A stretch of 64,000 bases of DNA. It comes from Chaunax sp. Z400. Its lineage: Eukaryota > Chordata > Actinopteri > Lophiiformes > Chaunacidae. Every line of letters begins with the position of its first letter. Positions within the stretch are counted from its first letter, which is position 1. Under the pieces are notes generated by a model. It saw only the letters and a list, made by a program, of their open reading frames with translations, did no database searches and was not told the DNA's origin. The translations under genes were made by a program, and so were the position numbers. The stretch lies in contig CM075183.1 in NCBI GenBank assembly GCA_037577475.1, positions 14,528,971 to 14,592,970 of the forward strand. Reading direction: 5' to 3'. This document shows, piece after piece, positions 1 to 11,652 of this stretch.

Positions 1-492
1 GTGGAACAGTGGGTGGTAAAAGGTGAATGTAGATCCCATCTCTTCTTGTGTGCAACTGTAGATCCACAGCCTACTGTGAGTCAGCCTTGGTATACTATAA
101 GTTAAATCCTGCAGTCCCAGCAACTGTTCATATCACGTTGTTGTACTGATGTCACTAGCTTCCTCCCACACTCCAGCACAGGCAGGACACGGAGATTTAA
201 ATAAGAACGTGAGGATATCAGAACTCAATGACATTTTTTTTTTCTTTTGCCTAGGAAATCCAAATCTGTGATATTACCATTTCAGGGTTGAACAGATTTA
301 AAAGACGATGGACTGATAAAACTTGGCACAGAGTGAAATAGATGAATCTCAAGCTATTTACCCTTTTTAATTGGAAATGTCTGTCACAGGGCAGCAAGCC
401 TAGTCCTGTTCCAAGCCACTATCTGTCTGCCTTGATCTTCTGCAGGTATTTAATGGAGAGTGATGTCCTGAGTGTCAACGGCAACTATTGAA

Positions 493-498
493 TTTATT
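493..498 (-). terminator. Possible polyadenylation signal AATAAA
   Basis: The plus strand reads tttatt, giving AATAAA on the minus strand about 250 bases past the stop of the candidate terminal exon at 749-972. The spacing suits a short 3' UTR. The hexamer is common by chance in AT-rich DNA, so its value depends on that exon being real. Confidence 0.2.
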
Positions 499-748
499 CT
501 TGATGGAATATTACATGTATAAGAATACAAATGCTGAGAAGAGGAAAAAAAGATCAACTTATTAATCACATCTCTACATTTAGTCTTTCAGAGATCTGCC
601 AATGATGCCTCTCAAGACTTTGCTGACAGAAAAGCGAAATAGTTTCCATTTTGGTAAAGTTTGCAAACCCTTTGGAGTTTATAGAAGATGAACTTGTCAC
701 CGCTTAAGCATCAAACATACTTTCCTCACTAGCTAACTAGCAAGAACT

Positions 749-972
749 TTAATCCCTTAACTGGGGTCTGTTGTTGATCGACTTCAACAAGCTGTAGGTT
801 CCTTTGAGCGAGCCCTTGGGCTTCACTCGTAATTGCTCCCCTGGTCCTGTCAACCTACTCGTTGAGCTCTCATTCCTAAGGCTGTCATCCTTGTTGCATT
901 GCCTGTCTGGGTCCCTGAGTGACAAAGCAGTGTCACAGGATGAGGCCCGTTGAAGGATATCTCTGGAGGACA
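749..972 (-). CDS. Candidate terminal coding exon, unknown protein
   Basis: Read on the minus strand, a cttttacag acceptor at 973-981 opens into about 74 codons ending in TAA at 749-751. The peptide is polar and Ser/Arg/Lys-rich, ending in NNRPQLRD. It has no signal peptide, membrane segment or domain that I recognise. Two things suggest real coding. By hand count about 46 of 73 codons end in G or C, although the surrounding DNA is AT-rich. An AATAAA polyadenylation signal lies on the same strand about 250 bases downstream (493-498). The acceptor's pyrimidine tract is weak, and a stop lies in frame a few codons upstream, so the frame must begin at or near this splice site. It could equally be a GC-rich conserved noncoding island. 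I do not recognise the protein. Confidence 0.3.
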
Positions 973-3718
973 CTGTAAAAGTGCCCACTACTTGAGCTCA
1001 AAACTGTTGGATGATGGCCGCCAGTTGACTGGGGATGTGCACGAGTATGTGTGACAAACGCTCACTAAAATAAGATCCAAATACACAACTCCTAAACATA
1101 AACGTCACACATTCTTGCACTACATTGAGAATCCTCTCGCAAAGGACTGAATGTGCACTCTGATCCGAGAAACAATTCAAAGATCTCATCTCTTATTCAT
1201 ACTGCGCTGTCTTGACAACACCAGCGTTTGCTCCAAAACAATGTAAAAACAGTGACAACAGCCATGTTACTTGAGTCTGCGTTTGTCACAGCAAAAAAAA
1301 AAAAACACGACAGTAGCTGACAAAACACTGACTTCAGATCTAGGGGTGGTACAAACATTACCCAGCTCCGAAGCAGTCACTGACGTGTTGTTTTTTTGGG
1401 GGCCGTGACAGCACTAAAAGCAACACTTCTCTTGCAGTGTCACGGTGTCGTGCAGCAGCATATAAAGGCTTATTTGCACCATCTGCCAATGGAGGTGACA
1501 GGGGCAACTCAGGTGCCATGGGGCTATTAAAAAAAAAAGAAAAGAAAAAAAAAGTGCATCTGCCACAATTTCCCCGCTCTTCTGCTTTGCCCTCTATGGG
1601 ATATTTCTTAGTTAAATTGGTCTTTCGGTGGCTTTGAATGGCCAGTGGTGATGAAAGACTGAGACGTTGTGTGTTTGCACACTGTCACAGCAGGGATTAG
1701 CTAATGTTCTGAGCTGTTGGCAGTGGCAGAAGGTTCTGGGAAAGCACTGCTTAGAGTGTGACTGCATTTGACTGGTTTACTGGACAGTAAAACAGCATGG
1801 GTAGTATTTCCAGGAGGAACGGTTTTAACCATGCTCATTGTGTGGATAAAACAACTATTGGTTGGACTGCTATGACCATTTGCACATTCATTGCCCCGGT
1901 AGGATGAACCAATGACCTTTTCCCTAGTGAGGTTGACTTTTTAGATATTTCGACAAACTTCTCAGCATTATTAGTTCTATTTTTTATAAAGTTATTAATG
2001 GATTAATTGTTCTGAGATTAACAAGAGATCAATTTAGTGTTTTAAACATTGTTTACTTTTTTATTTTAATCTTCGCTACTTATTTCTAGACAGAACTGAC
2101 TTATTTTCAGTTTTCTGGAATGGACAGATAATTTCACTAAACCATTTTCTCCTCAGCTTCAGTGTTTATTTCTTAGCCACTCTTTTTTGTGACTTTTAAC
2201 GCAGCACCATCATCAGCTCAAAATGTTTCCACTATTTTATTTAATGACCAAACACCTGCAATACTAAATGTTGTTCCCATGATTGTCATTGTGGACATTT
2301 TCGCATGCTGACATTTGAATTTAGGCCGTACGGCTTCAAAGAGCTGCTATCGTAGCTGGAGATCCTCATTCTGGTTGCTTTGAGATTCCTTAGCAGACTG
2401 CTTTCAGCACAGAATTTGATACAGCTGCCAAATCTTCAGTTTATTTTAGATCTGATTGTCAGGATCAGAAAAAGAGTGGGGCATGTTCCTAAAATTGCAG
2501 ATGTACAGCTAGATAGTTGTAGATAAAAACTGGTGTTCCAACCCCCTTTAACTGCTGATGAAATGAGGGATTCCACTTTGATGGTAATTTGATCATTGAC
2601 ATTCTTGGACTAGGATATTTCTCGAGGGTTGATCCTGTCCCCTCAAATTTTCCTCAGAAATTCCCAATTCCAGAAACTTCCTAACAAAGTTGGTGATCGT
2701 TGGCGCAATGTGTCATGCTTCTGACAGTTTGATTGTGTGTGTGTTTTCACATGCAGAGGAGCGTAAAGAAAAAGAGAGCTTCATGTGTTGCTCAAGGTCC
2801 TTTCAGATACTCCCCTTCCCACATCTCCCTGCACAATTAATTTTATCTTTGGGGTATTATCAAGAGGGAGCCTGGCAAAGCAGCATGACAGAAAAACGGT
2901 CCAGAACCCCGAGGCCCAGTGTGGGAATTAATCTGTTTGACAAGATCTCTCACAAACGATTTGCCTGGCTTTCCTTCAGTTGGATGTTGCCACTACACTG
3001 AATATCTGAGGGGGTGAAGAATAAGCATGTTTCAAACATAATGCAGACTGAATCAAGTCAGAACATTGAAGTGAGCAGTGCCAGGCTGTTGGAAACACAT
3101 GGGTGAAAATGCAGGTGCACCTTGCACCTTACTGCCTGTTAAGTAAGCAATATGCATTGTTCAAATCAACCACGGGACCCATAGCAATAAATCCACGGGA
3201 TGGCCAGCTGACATTGGCATCACTTTCCTCACGAAGCAAGATTTACTTATTTTTAACTCACTTCCAAAACTATTGACATCACTCAGACATTTGATGCATT
3301 ATCCGGGACGCAGGAAATTAATCAAAGTAATGATTGAACAATTATCTCAAGTGCAATTAATTAGACATGCCAATGAACTCATCTTGAACAGCTGTCCCAG
3401 CCTCACCACTTAATCACTTGTGAGAATTACCCAACTGAAATGGAGGACGCTGAGTGCATGCAATAATCTCTGCAAAGTGCATTGTTTACAAACATTAATT
3501 AATATCACGCCATGTATTTGCAGGCTAAGTGACTGCAGTACACTTCCATAATTGTACCACAGAGAGTTCGGTTTCTTCCCCACTTTTGGCTCAGACACCC
3601 CTTGTTAAGACTGAAGACAGATTATAAGACGGCGATATCGTGGGCTGCATTCCAAAAAAAAAAAAAAAAGATTTACTGAGTTTTTGATTCTGTGTTTTGC
3701 AGGTGTTGCGGTCCCTTA
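973..3718. other. No recognisable gene
   Basis: AT-rich single-copy-looking DNA with short A and T runs (1293-1305, 1529-1552). A modest hairpin is formed by ccgtgaca at 1403-1410 and its complement at 1438-1445. Open frames of 60-100 codons here have no recognisable domains, splice context or codon bias. I see no RNA gene or repeat that I can name. Confidence 0.5.
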
Positions 3719-3867
3719 TTAACCCTTCTGTTGTGTTCCGGTCTAGTCTGAGCGATTGAAAAGTTGTTTCTCTAAAAAAATGCAGTAAATTCCATCTGTT
3801 TGTCATAAGGTTCCATGCATTTGTTCACACATGACATAATTTTATTAAATTTTTGGGTGTTTTATTG
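3719..3867 (+). mobile_element. piggyBac-like MITE end, copy A
   Basis: The block starts TTAACCCTTCTGTTGT, that is a TTAA target site followed by a CCCTT terminus, the hallmark of piggyBac-superfamily ends. It aligns with 51108-51283 over roughly 150 bases with many substitutions and a few indels. Shared landmarks are a poly-A stretch, TTTGTCATAA, GTTCCATG, TTCACACATG and GGGTGTTTTATTG at the far edge. Just downstream (3868-3898) a second AACCCTTG...GGTCA motif contains a short GGTCA/TGACC palindrome resembling piggyBac termini again. No transposase reading frame is present, so this is a non-autonomous or decayed copy. The opposite TTAA-bounded end was not found. Confidence 0.55.
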
Positions 3868-3930
3868 AACCCTTGGTGTTCCTGGTCAAAAATGACCAGT
3901 CATTGGAAATGCCCCTTTTTGGATTTCATG

Positions 3931-6460
3931 ACAACCCCCAATAGCAACCTATCCCCAGTTTTTTTACCCCCTGGATACCGCAACTGTTGGCTCTTGTGAA
4001 AAACAACCACAAGATTGTTTCAATAATATAAACAACTTTCTCACAGCTCTGGTATATAAAGCTTTTTTGAGGCCTTGCTCACAGTTCATTCTGTGGCAGC
4101 ATGGATATGAGCTCAGGTCAATGAGGCCAACAGGCCACGAATAGCAAATGGAAGTTCAAAACTTGTAATATTCACAAGAACTTGAGTTGATAAAAAGATG
4201 AAACACAACATTAGGTGACAATACATGTATTATTATGGATTTATAATGAGCTAGAATGGAGCGGTCATTCGAAACGAACACAACAACAGGAGGGTCAAAA
4301 TGCTGAAATTCTTCATTGCAAAATCTACCATTTAACCTACTTGAATGTCATGGACACCATAAACCAGATAATTCATTCTCAACTCAATATCTGCCCACAC
4401 ACTGTAAAATGGATTCATTATGTGTTTCTGCCTGAGAATGTGAAACAGTTCCCACTGTATTTGTTGGCAAACAAAAAAGTGCCTAAAAGTGAGTTTTCCC
4501 TGAGTGCTTCATGAAGGGATCGTTTTGAACATGCCAAAGCGGGAGTCTGTGGCATTCTGCAATGAGGTAATTTTCGGGCATCGCATAAACGGCTTTCATG
4601 GTCCGCGGAGCCTGACAGCCACAGTGGACTCCAGGAAATGGTCTGTGTGGTTCTGACATATGAGGGATCTATCTTTCGACAGACTAGCATCTGGAAAAAG
4701 GAATGAAGTTTGACATCGGGAGGCACCAGGCTGCAGACAGCCTAAAAATGAGCACTCACTAACACTTCATATATAGTCATTTAGGTGTTAAAGCTGTGGT
4801 TTACTGAGTTCAACATATTGTAGATCTGCAGCTAGGCGCGCACAATGGACCATTGTGTCATGACACATGCACACATTAGCATAAACTTAGTAATCACATG
4901 TGCTTATTAGAGCTTACATAAATGGTGCTTTTGTCATAAGAAAATGAAACCATTGTAGGGTTTTGAATATAAAAAAAAGGATAATTGGCATATTCATTAT
5001 CATGTTAATATCCTTCACAGTGCTGTACATTTCAGTGAGATACTACGGTATTTTTTTCCTGAACCTTGAGATTCACTGTATAATGACAACATAGAAAATT
5101 ATATGCCTCAAGACCCAGATAAGAGATGTTAGAATGTAGTGTTTTGCGACGCTGTGCGAGGCAAAGATTACCGTTTAATTAATATAAAGTTGTTTCTTCT
5201 CTCTGTGTATACAGTGCAGGGATTTTACATTAAATAAAAAGGACAAAATTACCGTCAAGGGACATTGCTGCACTAATTAGCGTTCAAATAATCGACTGTA
5301 AAGGCTTATATTATATATACAGTATAACAATTTAAAGTGCATGAAAATCCTTTCCCTTGATGGGAAATTAAAAGTTATTGGAAAGAGTCGTCATATACTA
5401 TTCAGATAGAACTTAGTGTTTTATCTATCAAGAAGTGTTTTCTTGAAAGAAAGAAGACAGTTGATTATAAAACACAGAGCTTGCACCTTTTGAGCCTCGA
5501 TGTCTTTAAATAAAACGTCACAAACTTGATCAATTAATGTGTGGAAAAGTTATTATTTTCACTTTGGTAGATCTCTGTGGGCTTTTAGAGGAAAATAAAA
5601 TTTACAATGAAAGGAATCCAATCGGACTGAATTGTCCTTACGTCGCTGCAAACATTGTTTGATCTTTTTTCCCCCTTGTTGCTTTTTCCTTGCTCATTTC
5701 TTCTGTCTGTCTTTGCACCCACTCATTTATTCCACGCCGGGGAAAGCTTGACAAATTACAGATTTCGACCGGGTTAAAACCGAGCTTAAAGTACGGACTG
5801 ATTTCGCTGCTTGTCACAAGCAAAACATGCAGCCACTTTGATCAGTGTATTGTTTGTCCCCGGCAGAATGCTTTGTAGGAATCGATTTCCCTCCAGTGTA
5901 ATTGGTATCATGTCTGGTTTGGCTAAATAAGCCGTTGCACCAGGAGATACACTCGCAAACTAAAAGGGCATTGCTGACACTTTGCTTTAGACAATACTGG
6001 GCGATTAAGTCAACAAAGGTTTTAAGCTTTATGCTGTTTAAAAGTGCTTTGAACAATTGGCAGAGGCATTAAATGGGAATAACTCACCCTTCAAAATCAC
6101 GCAATCTTTTTTGTCTGTGCATCATAACGTCGACCATATTTGCAAAAGCCTTGTTTACCCTGCTGTGGCTTTTCCACAGCACGCTCATGTGACATTCAGA
6201 TCATGACTGCTGTAAATTTAGCAATATATCCGTGGTTTAACTTATGTGATTTTGGCAGACATTTACTGTCATTGAAGCACATTACCAGAAATTGGGTTCA
6301 CCTCTGATCATTCAGTCATGCTCATTGAAAATGTGTAAAACCCCGATTCACTGTCAGCTATCCAGAGGAGCTTAATGTATTTTGTTAACAGAAAAGTACA
6401 AGGTTAAAAGGTTAATATCTGGCAGTGACTACAATTCTCTGTGCTATTGTAGCTCTGCAC
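3931..6460. other. No recognisable gene
   Basis: AT-rich DNA with open frames up to about 100 codons (4215-4514 plus, 4418-4726 minus) that show no known motif and overlap each other on opposite strands. The first few hundred bases may be the interior of the piggyBac-like element beginning at 3719, but I cannot set its far boundary. Confidence 0.4.
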
Positions 6461-6463
6461 CCC

Positions 6464-6595
6464 CCCCCTCTCTCTCTCATTCACTGTGTTATTGTGAGAG
6501 TGCACACTCACACTCTCCCTCTCTTCCTCTCTGCCTCTCTCTCTCTCTTATGGCACTCTCTCTCTCTCTTATGGCACTCTCTCTCCTCCCCTCAA
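6464..6595. repeat. (TC)n tract with 21-bp tandem duplication
   Basis: A pyrimidine-rich simple repeat. Within it, ttatggcact followed by a CT run is repeated with a 21-base period, at 6548 and 6569. The 150-codon frame 6382-6834 runs through this repeat and is an artefact of it (Leu/Ser/Pro runs), not a gene. Confidence 0.8.
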
Positions 6596-7454
6596 TGTAC
6601 ATGTTGCAGCAGAGCCATCCATCGGAACTCGTAGACCATGAAATTAGGTTAAGACGTAAGGCTGTGAATGACACAGGTGCGGATACAAATGAGAACATCC
6701 GAATGAAGAAGTGCAGATCCAAGACAGCTGATACTGTAGTTGTTATAGGCGTTCAGAATTATATTTCACAGCTTCCTCCATTTTATTTAGCCTACTTTTC
6801 CTGTTGTGCATTAGCGGTGAGGACAGCGCATTAGCATATATGCTGGGGAGCTGTGTGTGAGGATATTAGGAGCTCTGTCATATTCCAAAATCTCATTTCC
6901 CATAGAAAACTTTAAAGTCGCTCAAGCTTGTCTGCGCTCCTCTGCTTCTTTGTATAAATCAAGGCGTTTCTTTTCTTCTCCCCCTTTTTGAATACATTCA
7001 GATACTCAAATTCCATAGTCTTGTTCCTTTTTAATAATTCCCCTCCATGCAAGACTGAGATTTAACAAGAAACAAGCGCCGTGCCGATGATTGCAACGTC
7101 ATTTTTTTAAATGAAACTCTTAATGCATTGTCCACTTCAACAGGGAGAACTCTGATATTTGGCAATTGTGCTGAATATGGGATTTAACAACAATGTTGTC
7201 TAATGCACTGCATTTTTTGTTAATTAATTACCTATTTTCAGGAATTGTTACATATACTGTCATCGCAGTTAAAATAGCAGATATTAATTCTTGGCCTTGA
7301 ATGTGAACTCGGACATGGTAATGAGAAATGACATTCAGTGAGTCAACTCCTGGAGAGTTGACTAATAAGACCATGATCATCAGCGAGGCTGGGCTGTAAT
7401 ATACCTGCTTCCAGTGAAACAGATGTTAACCAACATAAATTCAACCACATTTAA

Positions 7455-7560
7455 TTTTCAGGATTGGGTAATAAACAGCATCTCATGATTAATAAATGTT
7501 CTCTAGTAAAGAGAACACATGGAATTCCACAAGGCTCATTATTAGGACCTATTAGGATAT
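7455..7560 (+). mobile_element. Decayed non-LTR retrotransposon RT fragment
   Basis: The plus-strand frame through this block encodes NKQHLMINKCSL and then THGIPQGSLLGP. The second motif matches the conserved reverse-transcriptase block GxPQGSxLGP of LINEs. The first corresponds to the NRKQxVxIN stretch that normally precedes it in L2/CR1/Jockey-type elements. A stop lies directly upstream (7452-7454). Similarity fades after GPI, where the usual LLFxxYINDLP is not readable. It is therefore a short fossil without the catalytic FADD box in this orientation. Which LINE clade it belongs to cannot be fixed by eye. Confidence 0.6.
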
Positions 7561-8570
7561 TTCGTTTCTGCTTGTGTAAGCTGATTGCATTTATGCCATC
7601 ATCCAACAAAGAGGTCTGAATTTCACAAATTGATCTGATGATGAACATGCTGGTAATTAAGAGTATTGCATTTAGAAACAAGTCAAGAACAATTAGGTAA
7701 AAATGATAATGAGCAGGCAAGTCATTAAAGAGGAGGTGATTTAAAACTGAGGTCATGACTCGGCAAGCCCACGGTCCATGCACAGGCTTTTTCAAAGAGC
7801 AATCGATCTAGAAAGCTGTCCATAATAAAATCTATTCTATGCTGATGAAGCCCTTCTCTCGATTTTCCATCTGTGTAGAAAATAAAGAAAAACAATTTTA
7901 CAAGACAAACACCTTGCATTGTGAGTTGTCATCAAAGCGCCGAAAAAAACGGCCACGGATTTTGAAAGCAAGCACATAGAGAGCTGGTAATGTGAGAGCG
8001 CCACATCGACTATTGCTTTCACTATAATAGGTATTGACCTGTGCATCAGCGAGGATCTGCTGTTGTCTGCAGTCCTTCAAACCTCACCGACTTCAAACGT
8101 GAAAAGTTTGTGCTCCAGTCGCCACAGGTCCACGCTGACAGAAATACCTCTGAGCACTTAAAAGGGAATAAAATATGTGCAACGGTGAATGTGATATCAC
8201 CTCGATCTGGATTTTGTTTGATAGGCCTTTTGGGGCCGCGTCGGGTGCATGAAAGAGAGAGTCAAGAATGAATTTGCTAAATAATGATCCTTTCTATTTT
8301 TAAATTATGTTTAAACTGGGTATTCAAGATACCAAGACGGCAAAAATGAAGGAGTGGAGGTGTGAGCGGAATTGGAATGCCTATCAAGATAACAAACCCT
8401 TTACACTCCTGCACAGGTTTGAGTAATTGCATTTGAGGACAATGGAATAATATGCTTCAGTTTAGGGCGCTTGTATACAGTATTTACAAACATACCATTG
8501 TAAAACCTTTTATGCATAGTTAGCATGAAATAAATAAACAGGTGGTAAATCTACTGTGTCAAATGTGTCT
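7561..8570. other. No recognisable gene; possible LINE flank
   Basis: AT-rich DNA. Minus-strand frames here (up to 114 codons at 7451-7795) are mainly the antisense of the LINE fossil and its flank. I see no other named feature. Confidence 0.4.

Positions 8571-8664
<94 letters not shown>
8571..8664. repeat. Compound (CA)n(TA)n microsatellite
   Basis: About 22 CA units run directly into about 24 TA units, with one CATA transition near 8616-8622. Tracts like this are length-polymorphic, and the TA part can extrude a cruciform. The Tyr/Ile- and Thr/His-repeat frames across it are artefacts. Confidence 0.95.
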
Positions 8665-8667
<3 letters not shown>

Positions 8668-8925
8668 CATAAGCACTTGTGGGATGCCAAAGGGTCAAGT
8701 GGTTTTCAATATGTGTGTATGAAAAGTCCTGACGCTAGCTAATATTTCCTGATGTGTCCTTTTTTTATTTGCATACTAGGTGCTGCCTCAGCCAGCTTCT
8801 ATTGTCAGAGCTTTCTATTTGAATGTCAACACTATAATTACAGCAGGTGATGCAACAGCAGGTGTCTCTCTGCCTGCCTGTCTCGTCTCCTCTGTCCGTC
8901 TTCTGTGTCTGTGCCCCTCTCCCAG

Positions 8926-8952
8926 CCCCCCCCCCCCCCCCCCCCCCCCCCC
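8926..8952. repeat. Poly(C) tract, 27 bases
   Basis: An uninterrupted run of 27 C inside a pyrimidine-rich stretch. The complementary G27 could fold as a G-quadruplex and the C strand as an i-motif. Its exact length is uncertain in any assembly. The 168-codon frame across it (8780-9286) is not credible as a gene. Confidence 0.9.
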
Positions 8953-10700
8953 GCCTTCCTCGCCTCAGCTTTGTTTAACAGCTATCATTATGTACCAGCT
9001 AAATGGAATCCACTCTTTTTTGCTACCATTTCCAAGCATCTCTATGTTCCCATGTTTGACATCCCACCGCTCTTTCCCCACTCACTCTGACTGTAATGGG
9101 CGAGAGAAACAGAGAAAGCTCCTCGCTGCCGTCTTGCCTCTTTTTCTTTTGTTTACAGCCGAAGCCCTGACAGTGGTGCTTCTGAATAGCTTGGGGAAAA
9201 TGGACACTTTGACATTTCACACCCTGAAATGTGGCAGCGCGTGGTTTTTACTTGTAAACACTGTTCATTACTGCCCTGACAGCTGATGACCAAGATTCAA
9301 CCTTCCTTGCACCTGCCTCGGCCGCAGACCGCACACCAACGGGAATTTTCTGACTTCATGAAGCTCAGCGCCATCAAGGCTGAGTTCATTCCTATTTTCT
9401 TATCATGTGCTCCTCTGTCTTCTTGTCGTTACTTTCAACCCTATAATCAAGTGCACTTTATTGCTGTCATGTCCGCATAGGTCTGAAAAGACCATTACAT
9501 CAAGCGTCATCGTTGATAGACTTGAGTTGGTCGAAAGAAATGATGGGAAGACTACCTTTAATTTAAAAAAAATACGTGTTTTTTAACTTAAATAAATATT
9601 TAATCTGCAGCCGAACAGTCAGTTTTCCATTGGAATTCAATGGAAGGTGTTTCGTGAGCTTTTAAATACTGAAAGTGTAAAAATGAATTTGTTCCTTTCC
9701 AGGCAATACAATTTAGCTTCAGGTCAAGTGTATTTGCCTCCTTGTTGGAACTGGATCCCTAATTCTCATTCATTAAGGCGCTGCTTTTCTTATTTTGTTC
9801 AGTATGCCATTTTAGGTCCTTGTGGATTTGGTAATCAGACTTTAATGAATCCGAAGTGGTCTGGATTGCTTAGAGACTATCAGTCCTTCATGATTTAGGA
9901 GATTGATTTCATTTTCTAATAAATTTTAATGCGCCTCTCAACCGAGGTGCTCAGCTGTTTGCTATGCTTATAGGAACACTGTAGTCTAACAAAGTAGACC
10001 AAAAAGCCCCCAAACAAATGAGATTTTTGTAAATTGTACAGATTGATAAAAAAAATAAAAAAATTCCACACCAATATAAATTGTAATTGCGAGATTGACG
10101 GTATGACTGAATCAAGACTTTCAAGAAATCGTAGATTATTGCAGATTTTACCTTTTGAAACATGGAACATAATATGGATTTTGAGTAATAACGCAAAGGA
10201 TTATAAATAAGATGGAATTATTGTTTTATAAATGTTTCAGAAGTGTTGATGTATAAATATATAAAAGGTTAGGGTCATCAGCCTTCAAGCAATCCCCATT
10301 TATTGCATGTAATCAAAATGTGGTTACCAAGAACAAAGACATGGCATACAGAGCATCATATATTATATTTCATCTGACCGCTTTCACCCTTGAAACTGTA
10401 TGTCCAACCTGTGCCTATGCTATAAGTATGAGTTTCATCACTGTGCAGATATGGAATTCATTTTGGCACAACTATGCATGTTAATATGATTGTCGCTATC
10501 TTTCATATTCGCAAATTTCCAGTTCGGCATCTGAATATTCTCATATCCGGTGGAACTGAGAACATCACTTTTTTTTTTCCTCCCCCCAAAAAGGCAACAG
10601 CAATATTGCATGTCTTTTGAGTTTATGCAAAGCACTCCCATTTTCCTCCAACTGCACGTACTCAGAGCAGCCAAGGCAAATATCATTAAATGCACTGCTA
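8953..10700. other. No recognisable gene
   Basis: Mixed-composition DNA with no domain-bearing frame, RNA gene or named repeat. The patch 10201-10300 is especially AT-rich. Confidence 0.4.
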
Positions 10701-10703
10701 ACA

Positions 10704-10760
10704 CCCCCCCCCCCTACACACTCACACATATACACAAACAAACACACATACAAAACCACC
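10704..10760. repeat. Poly(C) followed by degenerate (CA)n
   Basis: Eleven consecutive C are followed by an imperfect ACAC/ATAC/AAAC repeat. Confidence 0.8.
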
Positions 10761-10814
10761 TCTCCCCTCTCTATACACATACTCATTCTCTTTTTCTTCC
10801 TGGCTATCACTCAG

Positions 10815-11144
10815 TGCCAGTGCACGAGGGAAAGTGAGTGTATTGATCTGGCAAAGTGAGCAGCCATTTCACAGGGCGAGTTTGCGCAGCGCTCCTGTCC
10901 CTGAATGGGAATTGCTCATTTCACCTGGCCGCCTTGGGAAGCCCCCGCAAGAGAGGGACAGAGAGAGGGGAGGGAGTCCAGGAGTCAGGGACCTGGTCAG
11001 GGATTGGCAGGCGGCAGATAAGAGCTCCTCATGCTGCTTCCTGCATGCACGCTGTAGCTCTCTCTGTCTTTCACACACTCAAACGCACATACACATAGCT
11101 TTTCTCCGCACATGTGAGGCCCTAATAATAACTTCGGCATTCTG
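10815..11144 (+). other. GC-richer island with splice-like borders
   Basis: A strong acceptor-like sequence (pyrimidine run then tcactcag at 10807-10814) precedes a locally GC-rich 330-base block. The block ends CATTCTG before GTGAGT at 11145. One frame stays open from 10834 to the donor but lacks an ATG and yields no recognisable protein. It might be a noncoding exon, a promoter-proximal island or a chance arrangement. Confidence 0.15.
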
Positions 11145-11652
11145 GTGAGTCAGCCCCTTTCCTCAGGCAAGGATAAAAGTAAAACATGGTGCCTTTATTG
11201 AGTCTGAAATCACTAACTGTGGAAATCCCAGAACAGGGATTTAGCTCAGCCTGTATTCTATTCACGACCAAGACTCCGTGTGTCCACAAGATCTAATATT
11301 GTGTCGAAAGCAGGTGCTGATAGACTGATAAACAAGCCAGTAAACTATTTATGACATTCTCATGGACAACATACACTTTGGGAAATATGTGGTTCTGCAG
11401 ATCATATTTTCGTGGCTGAAGAACTCGGCTTTTACCAAATCACATTCCAAGTATTGCATATGCAACAAAAGCATGTTGATGTTCATGGGAGAGTGTGGGT
11501 TCAGGAGGAGAAAAGACCCGACAAATGTGCGCAGAAACAACAAAGAAGAAAAAAGTGAAGTGAAAAAGTGTAAAAAAACTAATGACCCACAGACCACCGT
11601 ATGTAACACAGTATGTTGTTGCCTCTTCTTTAGCTGCTACTAGGTACATTAT

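Noticed and set aside
6382..6834. 150-codon plus-strand frame
   Set aside because: It runs through a CT-rich simple repeat and has no domain outside it.
7341..7363. 9-bp hairpin agtcaactc/gagttgact
   Set aside because: Arms this short are expected by chance in a window this size, and there is no supporting context.
8780..9286. 168-codon plus-strand frame
   Set aside because: It crosses a 27-base poly-C, and the amino-acid composition follows the homopolymer.
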